Shown: positions 26,144 to 34,967, counted from the first letter of the stretch. The stretch is 64,000 nucleotides of DNA from an uncultured Lachnospiraceae bacterium (GCA_947626775.1 CANQTL010000002.1:124001-188000); one strand, 5' to 3'. The notes: generated from the sequence alone by a model not told the origin. Program-made: numbers and translations.

Positions 26144-28027
26144 TCACCGCACGCCTTTCCCTCCTGCATACTGCAGCCACTCCTGAAACATCAGAATATG
26201 CCAGAGCTGCGTACGCCAAATGTCTTTCTCCCTGTAGTCCCGCCAGAGTCTGTACACCACATCCGCATTCAAAAACCCCTGCCGGGCCAACAGATCCCTG
26301 TCGATCAGATCTTCCGCCCACCGCCGCAGCCCAGGCTCCTTCAGCCATCTGTGCAGCGGGATCGCAAATCCCGTCTTGGGGCGCTCCACCAGTTCGCGCG
26401 GCACATATTTGTAGAGAATATCCCGCAGAACCCTCTTGGCAACGCCGTCCCGCACACAGTAGGAGAGGGGCAGCGTCCAGGCAAATTCCACCACGTCCCT
26501 GTCCAGCATCGGCACTCTCGTCTCCAGCGAGACGGACATTGCGCTCCTGTCCACTTTCGTCAGGATGTCGTCGGGATGATACATCTGCAGATCCGTCAGC
26601 ATCAGATTGCGCTGCGGCTCCGCCAGCAGTTCCGGGCTGCTGTCCATGACCGTAGGATACGCGCCGCCCAGCGCAGGAATCTCGAAGCCTTCCCCGATCT
26701 CAGACCGAAGATACATATCTCCGATACTGCGGGCGCCAAGCAGGCGCGCTCTCACCGCCGCCTGTCCTTTCACCCCCGCGCTCAGCCGGCCCAGCAGCGC
26801 GCTTGCAGGCTTTCTCATAACATACGGTATTTTTTTCGTCCTGTTCCAGATGCGGTTCACGGAAGCGTAGACGCCATACCCGCCGAACAGCTCGTCGCCG
26901 CCATCCCCGCTCAGCGAAACCGTCACATGCTCCCTGGTCATTCGGCTTACCAGCCAGGTCGGGATCTGGGAAGAGTCCGCGAAAGGCTCTCCGAACATTT
27001 CCGCCAGTTTGGGAATTACATTACGGGCGTCATCTTCCGTGATATACAGCTCCGTGTGCTCCGTCCCGAGATGCGCCGCAATCTCTCCCGCGATCTTCGC
27101 CTCGTTGAACTTCTCATCCCACATGCCAATGGTAAAGCTGCGCACCTTCCGCGCGCTCAGCGACTGCATGAGAGAAACCACCGTGCCGCTGTCGATTCCC
27201 GCCGACAGGAACGCCCCCACCGGCACGTCCGCTTCCATCTGTCCCCGTATGGATTCTTTCAGAAGCCGTTCCAGTTCCTCAGCCGCCTCCTGTTCGCTTC
27301 CGCCAAACGGGTGTTGCTGTCCGTAGACCGCCTGCTCTTTCATCGACCAATAGGTTGAAATATCATATTTATTAAATGGAAATTTAATTTTTAGATACTT
27401 TCCCGGCTGTAGTTTGTAAATACCCTCATAGATCGAATACGGCGCAGGAATATATCCGTAGCGGAAATAAGCGCCCAATACCCGCCTGTCCACGACATTG
27501 TCAAAACCTTCCAAAGCGGCGACCGCATTCAGATCCGAAGCAAAAGCAAAGCGCTGCCCGCGCACGAAACCATAGTAGAGCGGCTTTTCCCCCACCCTGT
27601 CCCGGGCGAGAAATAACTCCCGTTCTTTCTTGTCATACAGCGCGATGGCAAACATTCCCTTGCTCATGCGAAGAGTTTCGGGCACACCGTACGCCGCGAA
27701 CGCTTCCAACAGCACTTCTGTGTCGGAAGTCCCGCGAAAAGCCGTCACTCTTCCCTCCCCGCGCAGTCTGTCCGCAATGGCGCGGTGATTATAGATTTCC
27801 CCGTTATAGGCGATCACATAGCGGCCGTCATGGGATTCCATCGGCTGCGCGCCCGAGGGCGTCAGATCCACGATTGCCAGGCGCCTGTGTCCAAGCGCCA
27901 CGCAGCGGTCCTCCGACGCCCATACGCCGGCGGCGTCCGGCCCTCTGTGATACATCCGCTCATTCATGCGCTCTATATTCTGCTGCCAGGCGTCTCCCCA
28001 GTTGCACAATCCGGCGATCCCGCACAT
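26144..28027 (-). CDS. AsnB-type glutamine amidotransferase
   Basis: 627 residues, the usual size of AsnB. Cys2 (MCGIAG) is the glutaminase nucleophile, YNGEIYN lies at 84-90, and the synthetase domain carries a PP-loop read as SAGIDS at 275-280, where the second position is Ala instead of Gly. In glycan clusters AsnB homologues such as WbpS are thought to amidate uronic acids (GalNAcA to GalNAcAN). A source of UDP-GalNAcA is encoded in block A, which fits. It could still be an ordinary asparagine synthetase, but its position and the second homologue nearby argue against that. AAAGGA precedes the ATG. Confidence 0.87.
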   Translation of the reverse strand: MCGIAGLCNWGDAWQQNIERMNERMYHRGPDAAGVWASEDRCVALGHRRLAIVDLTPSGAQPMESHDGRYVIAYNGEIYNHRAIADRLRGEGRVTAFRGTSDTEVLLEAFAAYGVPETLRMSKGMFAIALYDKKERELFLARDRVGEKPLYYGFVRGQRFAFASDLNAVAALEGFDNVVDRRVLGAYFRYGYIPAPYSIYEGIYKLQPGKYLKIKFPFNKYDISTYWSMKEQAVYGQQHPFGGSEQEAAEELERLLKESIRGQMEADVPVGAFLSAGIDSGTVVSLMQSLSARKVRSFTIGMWDEKFNEAKIAGEIAAHLGTEHTELYITEDDARNVIPKLAEMFGEPFADSSQIPTWLVSRMTREHVTVSLSGDGGDELFGGYGVYASVNRIWNRTKKIPYVMRKPASALLGRLSAGVKGQAAVRARLLGARSIGDMYLRSEIGEGFEIPALGGAYPTVMDSSPELLAEPQRNLMLTDLQMYHPDDILTKVDRSAMSVSLETRVPMLDRDVVEFAWTLPLSYCVRDGVAKRVLRDILYKYVPRELVERPKTGFAIPLHRWLKEPGLRRWAEDLIDRDLLARQGFLNADVVYRLWRDYREKDIWRTQLWHILMFQEWLQYAGGKGVR

Positions 28028-28072
28028 AGATTTTTTCCTTTCTCTCAGCGAAGCGTCTCTCGCCGCGCCGCC

Positions 28073-29164
28073 TCACTCTTCTTCTTCGACCGCGGCATAC
28101 TCCCCATTCTCTATCCGCTCGCGGATCGTTTCCCGCGCCGTCTCCATTTCCTCCTGCCACAGGCGGCAGGCCTCGTCCCAGGATGCATATGCGGCCCGGC
28201 CCCGCTTGTCTTCGAAGCTGTAATGCCCCAGCAGATACTCTTCCAGGTATGCCGTGCACTTCTCCGCGCCGACCGCATTGGTATGGCTGCCGTAATCCGC
28301 GTAATCCTCCTCAAACACAATGCCGAGTTCCTCATAACAGTTGTTCAGATTCAGGAAGGGATAGCCGGAGCCGGAGACAATCTCTTCCATATAATTATAC
28401 ATCCGCTGCTCCTCAAGCGACTCCCCATAGGGCGACACAATAAACAGCGCGTCCCGCCCGCCTTCCCGCAGAAACTTTAACAGATCCTCAAGATACGCCT
28501 CCTGCTCCGGCGGAATCGCCGTCACGCCTGCCGCGCCGCCGCAGTCGGGCATGGGCTGCGGTCCGACTTCATCCTTAAACTCATATCCCTTCAGCGGATT
28601 TTTCTTATGATAGGCAACGTTCGCCCACTCAGAAGGCAGGAACAGCATCTTCCAGTTCGTGTGGTACTTCATGATATCCAGATAGAAGCTGAGGCGTCCT
28701 TCCTCCGCGTCCTCCGGCACCAGCGCCCGTATCGTCTCCCCGCGCAGCAGTGAGTAACGCATGTTATCCGTCACGCCCCGCGTGTAGGCCATATTGTCCC
28801 GCAGCCCTTCATCCTCCATGGTAAACATGCGCGTCTCAAAAATATACAGGCCGGGCGACTGAGACTTCTCGGCCTCCTGCACCAGATACTTCATGGCAGC
28901 CGGACGCTGCACATTGGACGCCAGCGGATACATCGCGATTCCGGTATCCCCCCACAATTTCGGAGCCGCATAATAGGAAGGCACCGGACTGGAACCGATC
29001 ATCACGATATCCAGCGTATCGTTCCGCTCCGCATAGAAGCCGGAGAACCGATCTTTGACGTCGCCGTTCGTCCTCATCATATAAGATACGCCGGTCAGCA
29101 TGACGGTGAAAATCCCTGCAAACGCAAAAATTTGCAATAGAATCAATGCTTTGCGCCTTTTCAT
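28073..29164 (-). CDS. Membrane-anchored SGNH-like protein
   Basis: 363 residues. A single N-terminal membrane anchor (about 6-29) is followed by an extracytoplasmic domain. GSS at 57-59 could hold the catalytic serine, and DYGSH with Asp290 and His294 matches the C-terminal D-x-x-x-H of the SGNH/GDSL fold. An acidic Glu-rich tail ends the protein. Such proteins near glycan genes act as O-acyl esterases or acyl transferases (AlgX/AlgJ or DltD-like). AGAGG six bases before the ATG supports the start. It stands between a GT4 and an AsnB-type gene. The acyl group and glycan are unknown. Confidence 0.65.
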   Translation of the reverse strand: MKRRKALILLQIFAFAGIFTVMLTGVSYMMRTNGDVKDRFSGFYAERNDTLDIVMIGSSPVPSYYAAPKLWGDTGIAMYPLASNVQRPAAMKYLVQEAEKSQSPGLYIFETRMFTMEDEGLRDNMAYTRGVTDNMRYSLLRGETIRALVPEDAEEGRLSFYLDIMKYHTNWKMLFLPSEWANVAYHKKNPLKGYEFKDEVGPQPMPDCGGAAGVTAIPPEQEAYLEDLLKFLREGGRDALFIVSPYGESLEEQRMYNYMEEIVSGSGYPFLNLNNCYEELGIVFEEDYADYGSHTNAVGAEKCTAYLEEYLLGHYSFEDKRGRAAYASWDEACRLWQEEMETARETIRERIENGEYAAVEEEE

Positions 29165-29241
29165 AACATCCTCTCTTTTATTTATTATATGTTGATTTGT
29201 AATTAAATCTTGATTTGTTTTATGGCCGTTCCTGCAATATA

Positions 29242-30354
29242 TTAAGCCATGATTTTATCAAAATACGCTTTCCAGAGACGATTGACGCGCTCGGGCGCAA
29301 GCCGACTCTGGATTTCTGCCGCCTTCCTCCCCAGGCGTTCCGCATAGGCCGGATCCCCCAGCAGCTGATCCATCGCCTTCTCCAGCGCCTTCTGGTCCCC
29401 CGCCGGAATGATTCGCCCGTTGACGCCGTCGCTGACCAGCTCTTCTGTCCCGCCGCTCGGCACATCCGTGGCAATCACCGGCAGGCCGAGCGCCAGCGCT
29501 TCTATCAGGGCATTGGAGACTCCCTCGGAATAAGACGTCAGCAGAAACAGCGCCGCGCGCTCGATCCGCTCCGCCACATCCGGGATAACCCCCGGCAAAA
29601 ACACCCGTTCTGCAATCCCCAGTTCCCCGGCCAGACTGTTCAGATAGGGCCTCAGTTCGCCGTCTCCGTATATTGTCAGCGTATATTCCGGATATTGATC
29701 GCCGAGCGCCGCGAAGGCGCGAAGCATCATCTCGTGATTCTTATTCGCGTCCATACGCCCGACAGTCACGATTCTCTTTTCGCGTTCCCCCTCATATCTG
29801 GGCCTGATAAACGCGGGATTCAGGGAATTCGGGAGAATCACCGCCCGACGCTGTATCTGCCTGTTAAAAAAGCTGCGGGACCGCTCCGTCTGCAGAACAA
29901 TCCCCGCCGCATGCGGAAAGAGAAGATTCGCCAGCAGGCGCATCACTCTGCCCGGATATTCCTCGCCGGCCTCTCCCACCACCGAGACAACCGGTTTGAC
30001 GCCCGTAAACATCGTCGTGACGACCGCCATGAAATTATTCTTGCCGATACATGAGAGCACCAGATCCGGCTGTTCTGCCCTCCATATGCCGCGCAGCTTG
30101 CGCAGACGCCTGCAGAAATTCGCGGCGCGGTTTCTCCCCAGTTCCGCATCCGTCAGATCGGAAATCACCCGTCCGACGCCTTCGGGCAGGGTATATTCCT
30201 CCCCTGCAGGATATCGGTACTGTGTAACCATCGTCACGCGGTATCCTTCCGACCTGAAAAAGTCCGCCAGATTTACAAAAACCCTCTCGGCTCCGCCCTT
30301 ATTCAGAGAACCGATATAAAAAGCGATATGCTTTACACCCGTTTTCTTTTCCAT
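29242..30354 (-). CDS. Family 4 glycosyltransferase
   Basis: 370 residues with a GT-B fold. KGGAERV near the N terminus and EGVSNALIEA at 277-286 are the signatures of the GT4 group that includes PglH/PglJ-type GalNAc transferases. Its GGAERVF... start is similar to that of the GT4 at 34964-36097. The gene lies behind an AT-rich 236-base gap with a promoter-like site and a leader of about 90 bases, so it may be expressed separately from the AsnB gene upstream. Sugar specificity is not predictable. Confidence 0.87.
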   Translation of the reverse strand: MEKKTGVKHIAFYIGSLNKGGAERVFVNLADFFRSEGYRVTMVTQYRYPAGEEYTLPEGVGRVISDLTDAELGRNRAANFCRRLRKLRGIWRAEQPDLVLSCIGKNNFMAVVTTMFTGVKPVVSVVGEAGEEYPGRVMRLLANLLFPHAAGIVLQTERSRSFFNRQIQRRAVILPNSLNPAFIRPRYEGEREKRIVTVGRMDANKNHEMMLRAFAALGDQYPEYTLTIYGDGELRPYLNSLAGELGIAERVFLPGVIPDVAERIERAALFLLTSYSEGVSNALIEALALGLPVIATDVPSGGTEELVSDGVNGRIIPAGDQKALEKAMDQLLGDPAYAERLGRKAAEIQSRLAPERVNRLWKAYFDKIMA

Positions 30355-30590
30355 GCGTTTGAATAAAATCCTTCATATTCTTTCCAAAAAAGTCGCTTTT
30401 TTGCAATTTTGATTCATTTTTCCTGCAAATTCTCCCAAAAACAACTTTTTAATTAAATTTGATTTTATTTTTGATTTTCAAATTGTGTCGACAATTTATT
30501 TTGTTTTCTGATCTCTTTTTTTTGCGAAAATCATTATTTTATTGTGTTATTTTATTTTTTATAGTATTCCGCCGGTTATACATTCGGATT
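30355..30590. other. AT-rich intergenic interval with hairpins
   Basis: The largest gap in the window, 236 bases, with conspicuously low GC against GC-rich neighbours. It contains a promoter-like site (30452-30481) and a 7-bp stem around 30484-30501 (arms AAATTGT/ACAATTT). A second hairpin at 30386-30402 has arms of six A plus G and C plus six T with a three-base loop. No open frame with a ribosome site is seen. It may insulate two parts of block B or regulate the GT4 gene. Confidence 0.6.
30452..30481 (-). promoter_or_regulatory. Promoter-like site before GT4 gene
   Basis: On the minus strand TTGAAA (30476-30481) and TTTAAT (30452-30457) are separated by 18 bases, each five of six to consensus. 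The start would be near 30445, giving a leader of about 90 bases containing the AT hairpin at 30386-30402. The extreme AT content makes chance matches more likely here, so confidence is moderate. Confidence 0.45.
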
Positions 30591-32486
30591 TTATACGGTG
30601 TGATACGCCTCATACCACTGCTGGAATACAAAGAACGACCAGGCCAGTTTGGAGTAGTTTGCTCCTGTCGCCGGACCGGCGTCTCCGGTTTCCAGATAGC
30701 GGCCGATCATATCAGACACATATTTTGCGTCGAAAATATCCTGCCTTACCAGGAAATCATAACTGCTGTAATCTGTGAGCCGATCCCGCAGAGGTCCCCG
30801 CAGCCACTTGTCCAGCGGAACGCCGAAACCGACCTTGGGTCTGTCCAGCAGTTCTCTGGGGATATAATCATAGGCGATATCTTTCAGAATATGCTTCTTA
30901 TCGCCGCCCGCATACTTGAACGCATGCGGGATACGATAGGACAGCTCCATGACGTCTTTGTCCAGGATCGGGCAGCGAGCCTCCAGAGAATACTTCATGG
31001 AAGCGCGGTCCACCTTGCACAGAATATCCCCCGGCAGATAGGTGTCCATATCCAGCAGCATCCTTCTGATCTGCCAGTCCTTCACCCGGTACCCGCTCTC
31101 AACATGATAGTGGATCTCCGCCGCGTCCTCTTCCTCCCGCCGCTTTACCATGGCTCTCGCCATGGTCGTATAGCTGTCCGCGCCAAACTGCGTCTTGCAC
31201 TCTTCTTCTCTGTTGCCGGCGATCACCCGCACCTTGAAGGGCAGCTTCGCCTCCGCGCGCATCTGTTTAAGACCCGGCAGACTGCACACGCCATGCACCA
31301 TCGCTCCCAGCATGTCCAGCCGCTGTGCCTGCCGCACAGTCTCATAGATATTGTAACCGCAGAAGAACTCGTCTCCGCCGTCCCCCGAGAGCGCGACTGT
31401 CACATGCTCCCGCGCCAGCCCGGAAACCATCATGGTGGCGATCTGCGAACTGTCCGCGAAAGGTTCGTCATAATATGCCGGGATACTGTCCACCAGCCTG
31501 AACATATCCTCCTCGCCTATATAGAGTTCCGTATGTTCCGTGCCAAGATATTCCGCCACCGCCTTCGCATACTTCGCCTCGTTATACCTCTCCTCGTGAA
31601 ACCCAATGGAAAAGGTTTTGACCGGCGTGCCGGAACACTCCTGAGCGATCGCCGTCACGAGCGAAGAATCATAGCCCCCGCTCAAAAACGTTCCCAGCGG
31701 CACGTCGGCGATCATGCGCGCCTTCACGGACTTTCTCAGCAGTTCTTTCAACTGCCGTTTCGCCTCCCGATAATCTTCTATGGGCGCGGCCTGCGCCTCA
31801 TGATATGCCCTGGAGGCGCTCCAGTATCTCCACTTCCGGATCTTTCCTTCCGAAAAACGCAGCGCCGTCCCCGGTTCCAGCTTACAGACATGGCGGTAAA
31901 TGCTTTCCGGCGCGTTGATGTACTGGTGAAACAGATAGCGCGGCAGAATGCCCGTATCGATTTTTGCCGAAAATCCGGGACATTTCATAATCGGCTTCAG
32001 TTCCGACGCGAAGACAAGTTCCTCTTTCTCATACCAGTAATAGAGCGGTTTCTTGCCGATGCGATCGCGGACGAGGTACAGATCTTTCGTCTCCCTGTCA
32101 TAGAGAGCGATCGCAAACATGCCGTTAAAATGCTCCACACAACGGATGCCCCATTTTAAATAGGCGGCTATGATAACCTCCGTGTCACAGTTCGACCGGA
32201 AGGGATAGTCCGCCAATTCTTCCCGCAATTCCCGATAATTATATATTTCTCCGTTGTACACTACCGAAAGGCGCCGATCCGCCGAGTGCATCGGCTGATG
32301 CCCCAGTTCAGACAGGTCCAGAATGGCCAGCCGCCTCTGCGCCAGCCCGATCTGCCAGCCGCCCGGCGCCTCATAGATCTCCTCGCCGCTGTCGTCAGGC
32401 CCTCTGTGATACATCGTATCGTTCATTCGTTTTAACTGTTCCGCCGTGATGTTTCTCCGGCTGACATACCCGCATATTCCGCACAT
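30591..32486 (-). CDS. AsnB-type glutamine amidotransferase
   Basis: 631 residues. Cys2 (MCGICG) is the glutaminase nucleophile, YNGEIYNYREL follows from 78, and the PP-loop is canonical SGGYDSS at 269-275, so both half-reactions should work. It is only moderately similar to the AsnB protein at 26144-28027, which suggests two amidation targets or different acceptors rather than a recent duplication. By analogy with WbpS-type enzymes the acceptor may be a uronic acid such as GalNAcA. Context is a deacetylase-like gene 77 bases upstream and glycosyltransferases downstream. GGGCGG precedes the ATG. Confidence 0.88.
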   Translation of the reverse strand: MCGICGYVSRRNITAEQLKRMNDTMYHRGPDDSGEEIYEAPGGWQIGLAQRRLAILDLSELGHQPMHSADRRLSVVYNGEIYNYRELREELADYPFRSNCDTEVIIAAYLKWGIRCVEHFNGMFAIALYDRETKDLYLVRDRIGKKPLYYWYEKEELVFASELKPIMKCPGFSAKIDTGILPRYLFHQYINAPESIYRHVCKLEPGTALRFSEGKIRKWRYWSASRAYHEAQAAPIEDYREAKRQLKELLRKSVKARMIADVPLGTFLSGGYDSSLVTAIAQECSGTPVKTFSIGFHEERYNEAKYAKAVAEYLGTEHTELYIGEEDMFRLVDSIPAYYDEPFADSSQIATMMVSGLAREHVTVALSGDGGDEFFCGYNIYETVRQAQRLDMLGAMVHGVCSLPGLKQMRAEAKLPFKVRVIAGNREEECKTQFGADSYTTMARAMVKRREEEDAAEIHYHVESGYRVKDWQIRRMLLDMDTYLPGDILCKVDRASMKYSLEARCPILDKDVMELSYRIPHAFKYAGGDKKHILKDIAYDYIPRELLDRPKVGFGVPLDKWLRGPLRDRLTDYSSYDFLVRQDIFDAKYVSDMIGRYLETGDAGPATGANYSKLAWSFFVFQQWYEAYHTV

Positions 32487-32563
32487 AAATAATTCCGCCC
32501 GTTATGATTGTCCCGCGCCGCCCACGCGCTGTGTTTTCTCTGGTTTTCTCTGTGTTCTGCCGA

Positions 32564-33322
32564 TCACTGCACGTTCTTGGCCATAAAATAGTCCTTATAC
32601 TCTCCGAAATCCTTACACTCGTTATCTATTGACTCTACCAGCTCCGCATACTTTTCCTGCATGAGCGCCCTGTAGTTGTCGAAATTGTCATATCCCTTCC
32701 TGCACCATGCAAAGGGATGCGTCAAAATCTGTACTTTTTCGTAACTTGTGATATTTTTCTGATCCGGATAACCATAACGCCAGATATGATTTGCATCCGA
32801 CATGTATTTGACCTTCAGTGCCGTATTTTCGTCAACCGCGTCCGCATAAGTAAAGAAATCATCCTGGTAAGCGTTGAGAATCCCCTCCAGTTTGATATTC
32901 TCTCTCAGCACATCCTTTGACGGCCTGTGTATGGAAAATTCCGTGATCTCGAAGCCGAACATCTCGCTCAGGATATCGATCTCCATCCTGATGCGCCTGC
33001 GAATCTGTTCCATGTCCGTCATGCCGTTCAAGGCGAAATGGAGCCCGATATTCTGTCCCCTTTCATGCATATCCTTAATCATATCCATATTTCTTCTGGA
33101 CAGAATATTGTAGGAATTGTTCGTCCACTGGAAAAAGAAGGTCGACACGAAATCCATGCTCTGCTCTACCTTGGCCATCTGATAAGCCCGTTCCACGCTG
33201 TACTCTACGTCGTGACGCATGATAATGAAGCTGTCGCGGCGCAATGCGTCGGCATAACTGCACTGCCGTCCCGTGGACTGTATAATCCTGATGATCTCCC
33301 GATAATCGTCATATGAAAACAT
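32564..33322 (-). CDS. Polysaccharide deacetylase-superfamily protein
   Basis: 252 residues. RHDVE with His37 and Asp38, GLHFA with His95, and FSIHRP with His131 trace the metal and catalytic residues of a NodB/CE4-like barrel in the WbmS-like style seen in O-antigen clusters. No signal peptide is present, so it would act in the cytoplasm on a nucleotide sugar or lipid-linked sugar rather than on finished polymer. It is the first gene of block B and carries a leader of roughly 130 bases with strong hairpins. AAAGGAGG precedes the ATG. Deacetylation of an N-acetyl group is an inference; no direct assignment is possible. Confidence 0.75.
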   Translation of the reverse strand: MFSYDDYREIIRIIQSTGRQCSYADALRRDSFIIMRHDVEYSVERAYQMAKVEQSMDFVSTFFFQWTNNSYNILSRRNMDMIKDMHERGQNIGLHFALNGMTDMEQIRRRIRMEIDILSEMFGFEITEFSIHRPSKDVLRENIKLEGILNAYQDDFFTYADAVDENTALKVKYMSDANHIWRYGYPDQKNITSYEKVQILTHPFAWCRKGYDNFDNYRALMQEKYAELVESIDNECKDFGEYKDYFMAKNVQ

Positions 33323-33340
33323 GGCGTCCTCCTTTTACTC

Positions 33341-33389
33341 CAGAATCCATCTGCTTCGCAGATGCCGCGCTTCGCGCTCTCTGATTCTG
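33341..33389 (-). other. Three-way-junction-like structured element
   Basis: Outer arms CAGAATC (33341-33347) and GATTCTG (33383-33389) enclose two hairpins: 33348-33364 (arms CATCTG/CAGATG) and 33367-33377 (arms GCGC/GCGC, loop TTC). The RNA made from the minus strand would sit in the leader of the deacetylase-like gene. There is no U tract, so it is not a simple terminator. It could be a REP-like element or a regulatory leader. Confidence 0.55.
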
Positions 33390-33393
33390 TCGT

Positions 33394-33455
33394 TATCATA
33401 TCAGGCGAAATCAAATGCTCTCTTCGTTCGCGCTTGATTTCGCTCTGATATGATA
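33394..33455. other. Long inverted repeat in leader of block B
   Basis: Left arm 33394-33414 and right arm 33434-33455 pair over 21 bases with a single bulge (arms begin TATCATATCAG and end CTGATATGATA), around a 19-base loop. It lies directly beside the -10 box at 33457-33462, so a transcript from that promoter would carry most of the stem at its 5' end. No run of T follows in either direction, which argues against an intrinsic terminator. Confidence 0.7.
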
Positions 33456-33456
33456 C

Positions 33457-33485
33457 ATTATATACTTTACGGACAGCAGCGACAA
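33457..33485 (-). promoter_or_regulatory. Promoter before block B
   Basis: On the minus strand TTGTCG (33480-33485; four of six) is followed after exactly 17 bases by a perfect TATAAT (33457-33462). It begins 16 bases after the stop codon of the DUF6056 gene. The start site would be near 33450, inside the right arm of the long inverted repeat, giving a leader of about 128 bases for the deacetylase-like gene. Confidence 0.6.
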
Positions 33486-33500
33486 GTTGAAATCTCGTTT

Positions 33501-34967
33501 CTACTCCGGCGCACGCCGCACGGAATCCTTATGATAGTACTGCGCAACCCCTACATTGACCCAGCCTTTTGCATCCTCATCCAGATAAAAGCATTCAAAA
33601 TTTTCAATGAAATCCGGTACTTTCACGACGACGTCCCGTTCGGTACAGTTTTCCAGATAATCATAAACTGCTTCACACTCTTCATAATAATTCCGATACG
33701 CCCCATTGTGCACGGACTCCGCCACCGTCATAAGCGCCGATTCCGAGAACGCTTCCGGACTGAACAGAAACGCCGTCAAAAGAATCGTCGCAAAAATCGC
33801 CCACGCCCGTCTGTCACCGTGAAGATCCGCCCAGCGATCCAGTAAAATCCCCGCAAATACAGCCAGATTACACAGCGACAGCACAGTGACCGTATCCAGA
33901 ACAAAACAACACCGATTGGGAAAATACGAATCATTGTATCCCAGCACTACCGGAAACACCGCTACATACCCGATCCCCACAGCCAGCAGACTGACCATCC
34001 CGTACGCTCTCAGAGATACCTGGATCTTTTTTGCCAGATAGACGCCGAGCAAGAGCAGCGCAAGCAGAATAACGCCGAACATCGTCTCCCTGACGAGCCT
34101 TTCCGTCTCGCCCCAGACTACTTTCACCGTCCACTTGACAGTCTGAAAAAGCTGCCAGGACCGTTCTCCTCCGGTACTGTAAGCGTGCCGCGCATAATTG
34201 CCCGGAGCCACCGTATTGAAGAGCGCTCCCGCGATACCCCCTCCCACAACGACAGCGTTATGCAGGGTCTTCTTCCCTCCGGACAGCCAGAAACCCAGCG
34301 CCAGAATCAGAGCCGCATAACATCCCGTTCCGCTGACGATGAGGGATCCGCCGGACGCCAGAAAGAGCAGCGCTGCCGCCACTGCTGTATATGCGTTTCT
34401 CCTGCGGCCAGAGATCCCGCCCCTGTTCGCGCGCAGCAGACACATGATCGCCAGAAGCGCGGCAGAAAACGGCAGACTGTACGCTGCCGCCCCGGAATAC
34501 CAGAAGAAAATCTCCGCAAAAATCTGCGCGTCCAAAACGGCAAACAGAATAAGGGAATAGATTGTCAGACGCATGTGCGGCGCCTTTTCCTCTCTCCATA
34601 CATAGCCGGACGCCGCCCACACCACGCCTAAGAGAGCGGCAAAGAACAGCAGCGCGTTGCAGACCATGACAATTTTCAGCTGCATCAGGCCGAAATTATT
34701 CAGCGGCGAGAGAAACGCCTGCAGAAACATGGCAAAAAATGTCCCCTGCCAGTCCAGATACAATTCCCCGGCATAGCGGAGAGAAGCGGCGAAATACCGG
34801 GGCAGCGAAACGTGAAACGCCCCGACGCGGACGGCATGCGTATAATCGTCCCCGACCAGCACCGTATAGCGCGCGCCGGACGCTATCACCCAGACCATAA
34901 ACAGAATCACGGCGACATTGACAGCCGTCACGACCCGCTTCATCCATTTGCCGCGCTTTCCGCTCAT
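33501..34967 (-). CDS. DUF6056 polytopic membrane protein (GT-C-like)
   Basis: 488 residues with about 11 membrane segments and a C-terminal soluble tail. The acidic DD pair at 40-41 (VGDDYTHA) follows the first helix, and WQGT at 73-76 matches the DUF6056 paralogue at 19743-21302. The layout resembles GT-C transferases that work on the outer face with polyprenyl-phosphate-linked sugars. The start at 34967 overlaps the GT4 gene by four bases and is preceded by a GC-rich ribosome site inside that gene. It is the last gene of block A. No enzymatic assignment is proven for the family. Confidence 0.75.
   Translation of the reverse strand: MSGKRGKWMKRVVTAVNVAVILFMVWVIASGARYTVLVGDDYTHAVRVGAFHVSLPRYFAASLRYAGELYLDWQGTFFAMFLQAFLSPLNNFGLMQLKIVMVCNALLFFAALLGVVWAASGYVWREEKAPHMRLTIYSLILFAVLDAQIFAEIFFWYSGAAAYSLPFSAALLAIMCLLRANRGGISGRRRNAYTAVAAALLFLASGGSLIVSGTGCYAALILALGFWLSGGKKTLHNAVVVGGGIAGALFNTVAPGNYARHAYSTGGERSWQLFQTVKWTVKVVWGETERLVRETMFGVILLALLLLGVYLAKKIQVSLRAYGMVSLLAVGIGYVAVFPVVLGYNDSYFPNRCCFVLDTVTVLSLCNLAVFAGILLDRWADLHGDRRAWAIFATILLTAFLFSPEAFSESALMTVAESVHNGAYRNYYEECEAVYDYLENCTERDVVVKVPDFIENFECFYLDEDAKGWVNVGVAQYYHKDSVRRAPE

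Noticed and set aside
29165-29241. TATAAT at 29184-29189 before the SGNH gene
   Set aside because: No -35 box at 16-18 bases, and the leader would be only about 13 bases. The AT-rich gap makes a chance match likely.
30386-30402. Hairpin with T run as an intrinsic terminator
   Set aside because: The stem is almost all A-T pairs and is downstream of the promoter-like site it would cut off, so a leader hairpin is more likely.
33323-33500. Insertion-sequence remnant or attachment site
   Set aside because: The palindromes are suggestive, but there is no transposase fragment, target duplication or recombinase nearby.
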